From Parasphingorhabdus sp. SCSIO 66989 (GTDB taxonomy: Bacteria; Pseudomonadota; Alphaproteobacteria; Sphingomonadales; Sphingomonadaceae), in assembly GCF_032852305.1 (NCBI RefSeq), contig NZ_CP136594.1, positions 2,703,501 through 2,767,500 on the forward strand: a stretch of 64,000 nucleotides of DNA. Direction: 5' to 3'. Each line of letters begins with the position of its first letter. Position 1 is the first letter of the stretch. Below, in pieces: positions 55,301 to 62,177 of the stretch. The notes beneath the pieces were generated by a model. The model was given only the letters and a program-made list of their open reading frames with translations, ran no database searches and was not told the origin of the DNA. The position numbers and the translations under genes are program-made.

Positions 55301-57445
55301 GCCCGCAGAGTCAGAGGTTCTACCAGCATCTGCATCAGCCGATAGCTCAAACACCCCACCAACTTCCAACAGAGCAACATCTGTTACCGAGACTGAGATT
55401 TCGCCCGCTGTAGCATCTTCGCCAGCCACTCCTGTGACATCAGCGATCAATCCGGCAGCACCGACATCCACCCGGAAATCGCCACCTACTCGCAAGATGC
55501 CACCATCGGCAGTACCCTGTACGTCAATATTGACGATGCCGCCTTGCGTACCGGCACCGGCATCGACGATCAGGTCTCCCGCGACGTCCACAAACTCATT
55601 CTCAGCGATCAGAAAATCGACGCGCTCACCCGCCATAAGCGTTACATCAGCGTCGCTGGAAAACCCTGAAGAGCCCTGATCGATAAGGGAGATAGAGTCA
55701 CTGGCGGTAACGGTAAGGTCATTGGAAAAACTGGCATCGCGAAAAGCGATATTTGTCGCAATATCATTCACCGGTTGATCGGCAATTGTGATAGTCGGAT
55801 CCTGTGAGGAGAAAGCAGCCGGGACAACAGAGACATTGCGACCCGCACTCAGGATGATCTCGCCATTCTCCTGGACCAGCCCCGTTGCCGCAGTATAGCC
55901 AACGCTGCCACCGACAAGCATTGTAATGGCTTCGTTCTTCGGCACCGTCACCATATAGATCGCCTGCGGATCAGGAACGCGTTGCGTCCCAGCAGACCGA
56001 TCAGCAGGTGTCGGCGTTTCAGCAGGACCAGTGGTTGTGCCAGTATGAACAATGCCGTTATCATCGCCCGTTCCCACCGCAACAGAGATATCGAACAGTC
56101 CGCTATTGATGGTCAAATCAGCCTGTTCCGCTGCCACATAAGCAACCGAACCATTGACATCGACAGTACCACCCTGAACCACACGTGGCGCGACCATGGC
56201 GACATAGCTGCCCTGATTGAGCGCTTCTATCTGGGCACCATCCTGAATCACCACCGCAGATACGCTGTCCGCCGCACCCCGGAAGCGGATATTGTTGGTC
56301 GGTCCGAAAAGACCGCCAGTGGTGTCAATATCATTCGTCGTCAGAAGAAGGCTGCCGACATCGAAAACCGATGATGCTCCGGCTATGATCCCGCCTGGGC
56401 TATAGAACCAGATATTACCGCCTGTCGGGCCATTGAATAAGCCCGAGGTCGCATCAGTGCTGGTTCCGAGAAAGCTACTGACCGTACCTTCGAAACTGAC
56501 TGCGCGGATATCCCCATTGGCATCGACATTGGGCAATATCCGGTTGAGCACGGTATAGCCGGTATCCGGGCCACCAAATTGTAACTGCCTCCCCTGAGGC
56601 AGAATATTGATGGCGTCGGTCGTATCCAAAAACAGCGCCGTATCCAGCGGTGTCCAATTAATAATGGTTTCCGCACTGGTGATGGTAACCAGATCGGTCC
56701 CGACAATATTGCTGCCGCTATATGTAGCACCGCCCAGCACAACCGCCTCTGTGGCCTGAAATGCCCGCACAGGATCAGCTGCTGGTGCTACCACTATAGG
56801 CTCGACAACGCGTTGTGGCGTAATCGCCGAGCTTAGCGGCGGGTTGGCCATAGTGCTGCTGATCGCAATCGTTTGCTCACCACGGGTGAGCGAACTGCGA
56901 GCGCCACGAATGACAATATCCTCAACGCCGTTTATCGGCCCATCATGCCCTGATATGCCGAGCATCGGCAGCGTGCCTTCACCGCGAATGCGGATGGTAT
57001 CGACGCCAGCAACCCCGCTACTGCGCCCCGGAAAACTGACCGTCGGCATATGCGGACGATTTTCCACCCGCATCACAGGCATAGTGGGGCGGTTATAGCC
57101 TTGGTCCGGTATCGAAGGCAAAGCAGGTCTTGCAGGAGGAGCAGCGGTAGCAGGGACGGAAGGGGTTACGGGCTGCGGGACGGAGGGAATTGTTGCTGTT
57201 CTGGGTTGCGGCTGAAGCATAACCCGCGATGGCAGTGGATAATTCTGCACCATCAGGTCAGTATTGCCATAACCGCCGCCCGGCATGGTCTGGGCCGTGG
57301 CCGGGGATGACAGGCTGAGCGCCAGTGCCGCCGCAAAAGCAGAGCAGCTTGTCAGCAATCGGCGTCGTGCGCCATGTGCCTTGCCATAAGCTGAAATACT
57401 CTGGTCAGAGCCTGCCAAGTGAATACCCATTATCCTGTCCCTCAT
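46367..57445 (-). CDS. TpsA-type filamentous exoprotein with poly-proline C-terminus
   Basis: 3,692 residues. An extended signal (ARRRLLTSCSAFAAALALSLSSPATAQT) is followed, at about residues 240-390, by a TPS (haemagglutination-activity) domain: AETIINWTPLDTALFLDTT, QLQFGGPDTGYTVLNRILP, FYSPGGIIAGASSVFDVGSLLLTT. It should be threaded through the partner TpsB. Next comes a long run of beta-helix-like strands with several zones: a glycine-rich zone (about 1080-1690; GGNATGGT-type repeats), an exact 159-residue repeat (about 2480-2955), and a final 60-codon stretch (59 Pro, 1 Ser; about 3559-3618). A 75-residue acidic tail (ending DDLWVPPTDE) closes the protein. It has few Cys. Role is probably adhesion, biofilm or contact-dependent competition. 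It starts 32 bases after tpsB. Confidence 0.9.
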   Translation of the reverse strand: MRDRIMGIHLAGSDQSISAYGKAHGARRRLLTSCSAFAAALALSLSSPATAQTMPGGGYGNTDLMVQNYPLPSRVMLQPQPRTATIPSVPQPVTPSVPATAAPPARPALPSIPDQGYNRPTMPVMRVENRPHMPTVSFPGRSSGVAGVDTIRIRGEGTLPMLGISGHDGPINGVEDIVIRGARSSLTRGEQTIAISSTMANPPLSSAITPQRVVEPIVVAPAADPVRAFQATEAVVLGGATYSGSNIVGTDLVTITSAETIINWTPLDTALFLDTTDAINILPQGRQLQFGGPDTGYTVLNRILPNVDANGDIRAVSFEGTVSSFLGTSTDATSGLFNGPTGGNIWFYSPGGIIAGASSVFDVGSLLLTTNDIDTTGGLFGPTNNIRFRGAADSVSAVVIQDGAQIEALNQGSYVAMVAPRVVQGGTVDVNGSVAYVAAEQADLTINSGLFDISVAVGTGDDNGIVHTGTTTGPAETPTPADRSAGTQRVPDPQAIYMVTVPKNEAITMLVGGSVGYTAATGLVQENGEIILSAGRNVSVVPAAFSSQDPTITIADQPVNDIATNIAFRDASFSNDLTVTASDSISLIDQGSSGFSSDADVTLMAGERVDFLIAENEFVDVAGDLIVDAGAGTQGGIVNIDVQGTADGGILRVGGDFRVDVGAAGLIADVTGVAGEDATAGEISVSVTDVALLEVGGVFELSADADAGRTSDSAGIATGGTVNLLINGDNADIDVNQLSLSANANLSSLPTGGVAPTVGADAFAGSITLDLLGGQLSVTRPGFGFGLTANASADVITGNNIVLPNASAGSIALNVTGGTHNIVGGASIRTQAFGGPSDIEERNVTSGSIVIDIQNAPFTVGGFLSLANTVSLDNGIPVEGGVNTGISVSNGGVFTVGDTLFFAGSGSNIEILADGGDIVTDGLDLNSLDEDGVIANGGDIALRAIGGGSIVSTGFNSIDTSARSGDGFNNGIARGGDVLIEADNGEVRFTNSLFIDAAGQGGVAGFEDVVGEGIGGNISFSVDGAAGVMSLADVFANSDGTLFVDVEGGGSPAIGNGGLGTGGNVTFDLLGGIFTANRIDLSASGFGGDGGGAVDFFTGTPNMVGDGGAGTGGEVTFNLDGANASVQDLDISVTGIGGSGGRGDFATNQAGGNGGVGIGGSATFNAISGSLNIDNTLSISATGNSSFFGFVNGSAGGFGEGVSGGDGGQGIGGSATFNLEGTATINATDVIISTAGFGGEGGDTGIDNGSGTNGGPAGAGGNGTGGTSVFNNTSGTLNFSTLTVEAIGNGGQGGSNIGLTTGDSRDDGGDGGTGTGGTAIINLNQTDLTNPVYVVDASATGGEGGAGLNSGRGGDAVGGAAALNINNVLVDLDDPVIRANATGGNGGFVDSFSGDGGAGGNATGGTATLQVTGGNGSIGLDFIELESNATGGAGATGGYGGFNVDTGNGGTGGNATGGTSQLIADNGGNIAINSSFTISSTGVGGAGGEVDNAGDYNSGGAGGGGGNAIGGNIALVARSGGNIANNADTLDLLTTGTGGSGGAGASAGYMGSSGGAGGSGGYGTGGSQTLFADGGTISTSNITLRSNGIGGTGGIGGYASGGASGTGGDGGEASGGSLLLRAQGGTITADDVAFVAEATGGAGGTSAGGSGIDGMGNAGSARISAEEGSPGIITLGATTVNLSGNNGLAGRFELSDTSIDPAGLINIASLDVTGTGLLGATSGFFVTGTSGAMAIAGDLNVNVAGDINYDFDGTGQMTVTGNATLNSGQNILVSHINNGAQTISIDVVGDFDATAQGDFDAMPDSIINAGPNLIIRADGNAFANDLRAITDIQLLAAQNAMLGDALVSGPPLATLITLGLRIDTGVTVLAGRDPADLTALFDPGFNAEITGTVFSTGFVNVSAGGNAIFQSGANVMSDNGIEVVTGDDIIINDGATIWAALRPVVNADPTAPFLTENNLVLDAGGLLPSLTPARLTPISSIVNRGVIDANEFAVTMSANAIDGFGGELRGGSIRADILDAPPNGVTLSNDDGLLIAPCLEGIACLGTVTADNIVSIGQNGVPIEIIMEGGNMTATSILMTARRDITLGADGETNNYLASTDLLIESVEGDINLLGDANLSAPSLQIIAATGSLLGSGDITSANDVGITVGTDIEAASISAGGELTTAADIGGALEDFYSVDGSMSVGALTVGAGNVNYEAGGDLIFGSITVPGTDINLFAPGTVRVDSSSTAQNVSIDAGDALLGLVSANDSMSVIAAGLIDFNELFAGNFMSLEAGEILGNQLDAGDLSAFAFGTFDALRVDAATAAIDADSVFIGGAGGGDFTITGSSLVDIGDIFADTIDVFGGSVSIVDAQGGFVTIDGSDVFVDTAGGEQIDITSGSFVTANNLSSFGDITIQAGNDDVTGTGDWFADGGIFISDAANIALNNLTSGDALSLTAQNVAVGNATSTNGGVTMNATAGDVTAADISAVNGAVDLDATGDVTLAMLDSGAGVTINAGGNIGFDAISTTLFGITLDAGQAINGGDLMSATTSGVTDTINVTAAGAITLGDVTSGDFLTITGESLDAASINTNGSTTLTVDSVANIGTVTNSTSTTITAGSIALGTANTNGLDLDALNGDIVATGVINSGTGSAVFDATDNVALTRLQSGGGVTINAGSDISFTDINSSLFGVSLDAGQDINGGDITTATTSGVADTINLAAGGFIAVGNITSGDFLSVTGESLDAATITTNGTTTLLLDGTVDIGALDNSSATTITAASVALGSANSNGLTIDALNGDIVATGAIDTGSGSANFDATDNVTLTTLESGSGVTINAGGDINFDAISTSLFGITLDAGQAITGGDLMSATTSGVADTIRVTATGAITLGNVTSGDFLTITGDSLDAAGINTNGSTTLTLDGLTTIGALNNDFATTISAGSIALGTTNSNGLSLEALNGDITFTEAIVNGSGAVDLQATGNIALATLQAGGAVSLDAGNAIGFDSIGTSGGAISLDAGGDISGGDLTTADNAGVADNITLNAGGLVDLGTLDAGNNVSISAEIITLEAASALGSVLLDSALDITAQSLDAGSADLTANGTITIDDVVVAGGGNFVGDTGVIFDTADIGGELLMQADNGGVEVTTDLAVGGPATLDGEAILVNALGDLVINSASASNGDIDLTAVGDLSLLDGTSVGDITLISETGSVTAGALAAGAGSTSNQGNITPFQTVVTGSPGPGDISIIAGTDVNIGNDVEAQNQLILDAGGSINVDALASGLEILLTSSDIAIGTSGQLGRSDRTSFIEFTNTSDQAMLIGGTGGTGYVLDNDEFTRVFSAGDIAFVSPANSRPDGDMIVRDLSINVAFGSGTPQDGNIGVDGSVFFEAGDLLLVEGLVSADNATAGNALFFDVGGQFRLNAATGTIQLLQPNAGFTGAIGITASQILAVTDAAFTDIAGLDAAGVDARLANNDGVDNAAGFFRTGDLSFNADSLLAIQNSAAGTDFDDRRGFTAGSLTIDITQPDSVIAINGLLVDANGNEITGIDAIAATTITSGGGTPTLDPGSTINGCVIADPATCTATTPPPPPPPPPPPPPPPPPPPPPPPPPPPPPPPPPPSPPPPPPPPPPPPPPPPPPPPPPPPPTGNDDVQPQIVQRDVIEEEVDENEQGNGDATSGFGLELDLIELRNAPEIGFEPVIDEPVTGSGNDDLWVPPTDE
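46592..46771 (-). repeat. 60-codon poly-proline tract made of CCA/CCG/CCT triplet repeats
   Basis: 180 bases of imperfect GGC/GGT triplets (plus-strand view) encode 59 prolines and one serine (TCG, complement at 46667-46669) in the exoprotein. It lies about 75 residues before the C-terminus. The codon phase is uninterrupted, so unit gain or loss would change length without a frameshift. Confidence 0.95.
48581..50014 (-). repeat. three exact-period 477-bp tandem repeats in the exoprotein gene
   Basis: The landmark for ATFDATDNVTL / VDLDATGDVTL-type residues recurs at 50012, 49535, 49058 and 48581, each 477 bases apart, that is, 159 codons. Units share the blocks GITLDAGQAINGGD, SGVADTI, TSGDFLTITGESLDA, INTNGSTTLTLD and SNGLSLEALNGDI with partial divergence. 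The period is exactly conserved although the sequence has drifted, so length is under constraint or the copies are recent. Confidence 0.85.
52400..54200 (-). repeat. glycine-rich repeat zone in the exoprotein
   Basis: Encoding about residues 1080-1690, this zone repeats short motifs such as GGAGGNATGGT, GGTGGEASGG and NGGTGGNATGG. The pattern resembles parallel beta-roll or glycine-rich surface proteins. It forms long complementary open frames on the plus strand, which explains several apparent reading frames there. Confidence 0.7.
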
Positions 57446-57477
57446 TCCTCAACCTCTGTATCGGCTGCGCGCCTCAC

Positions 57478-59274
57478 TCACCGCCAGTTCCACGGCGCCA
57501 GTTGCACCGAGAGCGTAAACAGGAAGCGCACATCGCCTGTATTTGTCTGAAATCCCGCCGCATTGAGCGGCACCGCGACCAGCGTATCCAGCGTCACCGT
57601 GTTGCGGATATTGGCGCGCAGCCCGGCACCGATCGAATACAGCTCTTGCGGGTCGATACCGTTAAATGCGGCATCTTCATTCCACACCCATGCCGCGTCA
57701 AAGAACGCATAAGGCTGGAACGCCGAGGCCTTGGGGCCATCGGGAATCAGCGAGCCATAGGCCAGTTCATTGCGCACACCGACACCGCTATCGCCAATGA
57801 TCACACCCGGATCAAAGCCGCGACCAACGGTGAAGTTACCGCCGGAAAACTCTTCATAAGCGAGCAGCGGGTCGGGCGCATATTGCACCCGCGGTGCAAC
57901 GGTCAGCAGCACATCTGGCGTAAACCGATAATCAAAACGCGCATCGCCACGGAAGACAAATTGCGTGCCATCAGCTTCAATCCGGCTGGGGGGTATGACC
58001 CCGCCAAAGATACAATTGGCCAGATTGACGCCGCAGCCCTCCGTTGCGCCGAAAATATCCAGGCCCTGCCGCACTTCGAGACCAGCAAGGAAAGACCATT
58101 TGGGTTCCGCCGCCGAATAGCCATCACGACCGGTGATGCTCGGCAGCGAAGTCTGGCCATAGTTCAGCCGGGCATAGAGAACACTCAGCGTATCGCGTGA
58201 CAATGCTCCAGCACCGAAATCGACATCCTGGTCGATATATTCAAAGCCCAGCGTGCCCGACAGATTCTGTGCCTGGCTGCGGATGAACGGATAGCGCATA
58301 TCCAGATTGGCAACCAGCGTTTCAGAGTCGAGCAGGCCATTGGCACCAACGCTCGGCTCGCTCCAGCTATAGGTAAAATCGCCGCCGATGGTGAAACCTT
58401 CGCCACCCAGCGTCATGCGGTGCGCCAGTTGCAGCACATGCTGCTCATCAAAATCAAGCGTGGAAAAGGCGCTGATGATTGTCTGGTCACCAAGTCCGGT
58501 AAGGCCGTTCAAACGCATCCGCGCCAACCCGCCGAAACGCCCCACTTCGCGGCTGCCGAGATTTTGTATCGCAATGTCGGCGAAGACCGCATTGCGCACC
58601 ACCGAAAACTCGCCAATCACCTCGCCAGGACCGGCATTGGCGGGGCGCAATGCGAGCCGAACATCCAGCCCCGGAATATCGCGCATCAGCAGCAGATAGC
58701 GCTCGGCTTCCTCAATATTGAAAACCGGCTGATTGCTGAGCTTGTCGATATAGCGCGACAGCAATCTTTCCGATGTGCCGGCATCGCCACGGATCTCCAC
58801 CCGTGTCATCCGCGCCACCAGCAGATCGAGTGTGACAACGCCTTCCGAGATAGACTGAGGCGGGACCTGAACAGCAGCGAGATAGCCCTGCCGACGCAAT
58901 ATAGTGGCGGCACGGTCCCGGATTTCGCAGATTATAGCGACCGAGTTTTCCTGCCCGACATAGGACGCAAAACTCTCTGACAGCAAAGAGCGATCAATAG
59001 CCTCAGGACCCTCGAAGCGCACATCGTTCAGCGTAAAGCGGGCCTCAGCGAATTCGGGCGCAGCCAAGGGACAAGGTGCCCGCTCAAATTCGGTATCGAC
59101 GCTGATCGCCCGGCTGTCTCTGGGTGGTTCGCGATCATTAATGCCGCGCTGAATCTCTTCGCGCGTCACACCGCCGGGAACACCCTGGGCAAAAGCAGGC
59201 GAATACAACATCGTCAATGACAGCAGCGCCGCAGCCCAGAACAGCGTCCAACGGTTTGTCATGTCTCTGCTCAT
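57478..59274 (-). CDS. TpsB-type outer-membrane transporter (ShlB/FhaC/HecB family)
   Basis: 598 residues. Signal peptide TLFWAAALLSLTMLYSPAFAQG. Then come two POTRA-like domains (about 70-220; YLAAVQVPPQSISEGVVTLDLLVARMTRVEIRGD, and the later NQPVFNIEEAERYLLLMRDIPGLDVRLALRPA). A 16-strand barrel follows with FAYEEFSGGNFTVGRGFDPG, the VRGF-type motif of TpsB proteins, and the FFDAAWVW strand. It recognises the TPS domain of the next gene and carries that exoprotein across the outer membrane. It lies 32 bases upstream of tpsA and 64 bases downstream of the FecR-like gene. The terminal residues LAPWNWR do not end in aromatic-plus-stop. Confidence 0.92.
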   Translation of the reverse strand: MSRDMTNRWTLFWAAALLSLTMLYSPAFAQGVPGGVTREEIQRGINDREPPRDSRAISVDTEFERAPCPLAAPEFAEARFTLNDVRFEGPEAIDRSLLSESFASYVGQENSVAIICEIRDRAATILRRQGYLAAVQVPPQSISEGVVTLDLLVARMTRVEIRGDAGTSERLLSRYIDKLSNQPVFNIEEAERYLLLMRDIPGLDVRLALRPANAGPGEVIGEFSVVRNAVFADIAIQNLGSREVGRFGGLARMRLNGLTGLGDQTIISAFSTLDFDEQHVLQLAHRMTLGGEGFTIGGDFTYSWSEPSVGANGLLDSETLVANLDMRYPFIRSQAQNLSGTLGFEYIDQDVDFGAGALSRDTLSVLYARLNYGQTSLPSITGRDGYSAAEPKWSFLAGLEVRQGLDIFGATEGCGVNLANCIFGGVIPPSRIEADGTQFVFRGDARFDYRFTPDVLLTVAPRVQYAPDPLLAYEEFSGGNFTVGRGFDPGVIIGDSGVGVRNELAYGSLIPDGPKASAFQPYAFFDAAWVWNEDAAFNGIDPQELYSIGAGLRANIRNTVTLDTLVAVPLNAAGFQTNTGDVRFLFTLSVQLAPWNWR

Positions 59275-59338
59275 ACTCCCCCCTCAATTCATCTCAGCGC
59301 GACCAGCCGAACTAACGGAATGCGATGATTGCGCGCCC

Positions 59339-60157
59339 TCAAAGCGGCTCAGCTTCCCCCGCTGCCCCGGTATTCTCGCTGGTCTGCAAAGTATCGACCA
59401 ACAGGTCGAGCTGCTGCTGACAGCCGCGTGCGATCAGTTCTGAAGCGGTGTCATCGGCATCTTCCGGCACCGTCTCCATCAATCGCAGGGTGATTTGTGC
59501 AGGCTCGGCATCGCCAGCCATGGCCAGCGTGTAGATACCACCATCCGCTATGGGCATCTTATCCATCGGCCAGCGCTTCAACGCACTGCCGCGCCGCCAT
59601 TCAATCGGCGTTGCCCCTGCACCCGATGCGTCGGAAAGCGTAGCGGATTGCGTCGCCGCAATATCGCTGCGCCACAGCACCGTACCAGCGGGATCGGCAA
59701 TGCAATAAGTGCCGGGACGGCTGACATCGACGAACCACAGATTGGGACTGCGTGGCGCGGTATTGGCTTCACCAGCGGCTGCGGTGCCGGTGCTGCGCAC
59801 CGCTCCGGTGCGGGCGCGGGTATTGCTGCGCGTGCGCAGCAATGTGCGCATACTGCTCGTGGTCGATGCGCTGGCCACACGCTGATTAAGCGATATGGTG
59901 CGCGGTCCGCGCAAAACGCGTGTTCCGCCCTTGTCGAGAACGGTGATGACATCGCCACTTTTCAGCGTAAGCCGCGCATTGCTGGGCAGCTTCTTGCCAG
60001 CCGGATATTGACTGGCGGAAGGCCCGGTGGAACGGACAACGACCGATTGCGCCATCGCTGGTGCGGTCAATATGGTTACACCTCCAACCAGCAGCGCAGC
60101 ACCAAGCGCTGCCCTGCCCGCCTTATTCATTTTGCTCCTGGCTTTATCCCAGAACAT
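59339..60157 (-). CDS. FecR-like exported protein
   Basis: 272 residues with a strong AAGGAG site seven bases before the ATG at 60157; the start overlaps the end of the cyclase gene by 14 bases. The signal is GRAALGAALLVGGVTILTAPAMAQ. Residues about 38-90 (VVVRSTGPSASQYPAGKKLPSNARLTLKSGDVITVLDKGGTRVLRGP) fit a FecR beta-domain, found in sensors that relay surface signals. A Ser/Thr/Arg-rich linker and a C-terminal domain of unknown fold follow. It has no visible membrane anchor, so it is likely periplasmic. Its place between cyclase and TpsB suggests a role in sensing or assisting secretion. Confidence 0.75.
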   Translation of the reverse strand: MFWDKARSKMNKAGRAALGAALLVGGVTILTAPAMAQSVVVRSTGPSASQYPAGKKLPSNARLTLKSGDVITVLDKGGTRVLRGPRTISLNQRVASASTTSSMRTLLRTRSNTRARTGAVRSTGTAAAGEANTAPRSPNLWFVDVSRPGTYCIADPAGTVLWRSDIAATQSATLSDASGAGATPIEWRRGSALKRWPMDKMPIADGGIYTLAMAGDAEPAQITLRLMETVPEDADDTASELIARGCQQQLDLLVDTLQTSENTGAAGEAEPL

Positions 60158-62177
60158 AGCTTTCTCCTTTTCCGGTCGCCTGCAATCGCTGTTTCAGATT
60201 GCTCAGGGCATTATCTTCGCTCCATTTCGCGACAATGTCTGTGAGCCGTGACACAGCATCGCCATCGCCTTTGGCATGGGCGGTGACGATATTCGCCAGA
60301 ACCGCGCGTTCCTGCGGTTCCCATTCGGGTACAGGCTCATAAACTTCTACGGGTGTAGACCGTCCGCGCAGGGTGATCGTGCCCATGGGACGATACCAGT
60401 CCAGGCCAGAGCGTTCGGCTGCCTCACGGCTAACCAATACTGTGGTGTCCAGCGCCTTGTTTGCTGCTTCCAGCCGGGCAGCGGTGTTCATGCTGTCGCC
60501 AAAAGCGGTATATTGGATCCGCCCCTCACCGCCAAAATTGCCGACAATTGCTTCGCCAAAATGCATACCGACCCGGGTGCGGCCAATGGGTGGTGTGCCG
60601 GGCGGCGCTGACTTGCGAAATGCCTCGCCCGCCTCATACATAGCATAGGCGGCGCGCGCCGCCCGTTCGCCGTCATCGGCATAGGAAATCGGCGCGCCCC
60701 AGAATGCGACAACGGCATCACCGACAAATTTGTCGAGCGTACCGCCATATTCCAGCACCACTGCGGCCAGCCGGTCGAGATAATCATTGAGCAATTGCGC
60801 CACCATTTCCGGCTCAATCGCATGGCTGAGCTTGGTGAAGCCCTCTAAATCGGTAAAGACGCAGAAAATCTCCCGCTTCTCGCCATGCAGCGCCAGCTTT
60901 TCCGGGTCTTTCAATATTTCCGAAGCGACCGATTTGGGCAGATATTTGCCCAAAGCGCCCTGGGCAAAAGCGCGCTGTTTCGACCCGATCACACGTGCCG
61001 AAGCGCTTACTGAAGCATAGGTCATCAACCAGCCGATTGCCCAGCCAAAAGATGGCAGGCCCAGCGTGTGAACGTTCATCGATTCCAGCCAGAAAGGCAG
61101 CGCCACCAGCAGCGCCAGTTGAAAGATCAGCAGCAGCGCAATGACCCAGGCGCGGGCGTTGACCAGTGCGGTCAATGCGCCTGCGATAACCACCAGCAAT
61201 GCCGCCAGCCAGAGAACCCAACCCGGTATTGTCGCCGGTTTGGCATTGTCGAGAAGTTGCGCCAGCATGTGTGCATGCACTTCCAGCCCGATCATCGTCG
61301 TCACGCCCGTGACCGGATCGCCGGTGCGGGTGAACGGCGTATCAAACTGGTCAAAGTCGACAAAGTCACCGCCAATGAGGACATGCCGTCCGGCGATCTG
61401 GTCAGCGAGAAACTCCGCCGTCGCCGGATCGGCAAACAGGTCTATCGGGAATTTGGCAAAGACCGGACGATCCACGGCTTCGGGGGCGCGGAAGATGATC
61501 GGCCCGCGATAGCTGTCAAAACCACGCGCTTCACCCGCGAGGGCGATAGAGAAGAAGGGTGGTAACTCCGCAGGCTGTTCTGGCCAGCGGCGGACGACAT
61601 TATCGCTATCGGTCTCCAGCCTGATACTGGTGGGTACGCTGTTCCCGGTTGCTGCCTCGGCGAGATAGGCTTCGAGAAATTCCTGCTGCTCAAAGCGGAT
61701 CGCCTCGGCATTGGTATCGACCGAAGCATAGGCAATATGCGTCGGCGTGTGCATGGTCTGGAAGGTTTCCTGCAGCAGCGGATCATCGTCCTGCGGCTGG
61801 TCGAAAAGGATATCAATGCCGATGGATTTCGGCTGCATGGCATCAATATTCTGGAGTGCCTTGGCCAATATTGTGCGGTCCACCGGCGAACGCTGACCGG
61901 TATCGCGTAGGGTTTGGTCGGTATAGACCACCATGACGATACGCTCATCCTGCGGCACCCGCGGAGCGAAATTGGCGGCGCGAATGTCGTACAGCGCACT
62001 CTCGGCATCGCGGAGCAGCGGGATATCCCAGGCAAAACGCGCGATCAGCATGGCCAGCGCCAAAAAGATAATGGTCGCCAACAGCCTTATCGGACCGAGC
62101 TGTGAAAGCAGCTGACGCGCCGTGCGGTCAACCGTGCTCGCCTGATTGGCAGAAGGGGGGGCAGATTGCGAAGCCAC
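60144..62177 (-). CDS. CHASE2-domain class III adenylate cyclase
   Basis: 677 residues from a GTG at 62177 that directly abuts the CHAT stop (GGGGGA site upstream). An N-terminal membrane helix and a CHASE2 sensor (about 55-330; FAPRVPQDERIVMVVYTDQTLRDTG, IGIDILFDQPQDDDPLLQETF, GGDFVDFDQFDTPFTRTGDPVTG) lie outside the membrane. Helices follow (IPGWVLWLAALLVVIAGALTALV and two more), then the cyclase domain (about 430-620). The metal Asp residues are in VFTDLEGFTKLSHA and FVGDAVVAFWG, with Lys of LDKFVGD and Asp of FGDSMNTAARLE as adenine-type specificity residues, so cAMP is the likely product. It would couple an external signal to expression or activity of the secretion operon. Confidence 0.9.
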   Translation of the reverse strand: MASQSAPPSANQASTVDRTARQLLSQLGPIRLLATIIFLALAMLIARFAWDIPLLRDAESALYDIRAANFAPRVPQDERIVMVVYTDQTLRDTGQRSPVDRTILAKALQNIDAMQPKSIGIDILFDQPQDDDPLLQETFQTMHTPTHIAYASVDTNAEAIRFEQQEFLEAYLAEAATGNSVPTSIRLETDSDNVVRRWPEQPAELPPFFSIALAGEARGFDSYRGPIIFRAPEAVDRPVFAKFPIDLFADPATAEFLADQIAGRHVLIGGDFVDFDQFDTPFTRTGDPVTGVTTMIGLEVHAHMLAQLLDNAKPATIPGWVLWLAALLVVIAGALTALVNARAWVIALLLIFQLALLVALPFWLESMNVHTLGLPSFGWAIGWLMTYASVSASARVIGSKQRAFAQGALGKYLPKSVASEILKDPEKLALHGEKREIFCVFTDLEGFTKLSHAIEPEMVAQLLNDYLDRLAAVVLEYGGTLDKFVGDAVVAFWGAPISYADDGERAARAAYAMYEAGEAFRKSAPPGTPPIGRTRVGMHFGEAIVGNFGGEGRIQYTAFGDSMNTAARLEAANKALDTTVLVSREAAERSGLDWYRPMGTITLRGRSTPVEVYEPVPEWEPQERAVLANIVTAHAKGDGDAVSRLTDIVAKWSEDNALSNLKQRLQATGKGESYVLG

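Noticed and set aside
53475-55679. Large plus-strand frame of 734 residues rich in Pro/Ser/Val
   Set aside because: It is antisense to the exoprotein's glycine-rich and beta-strand zones; the composition follows from the codon skew of the opposite strand, and no family match is visible.
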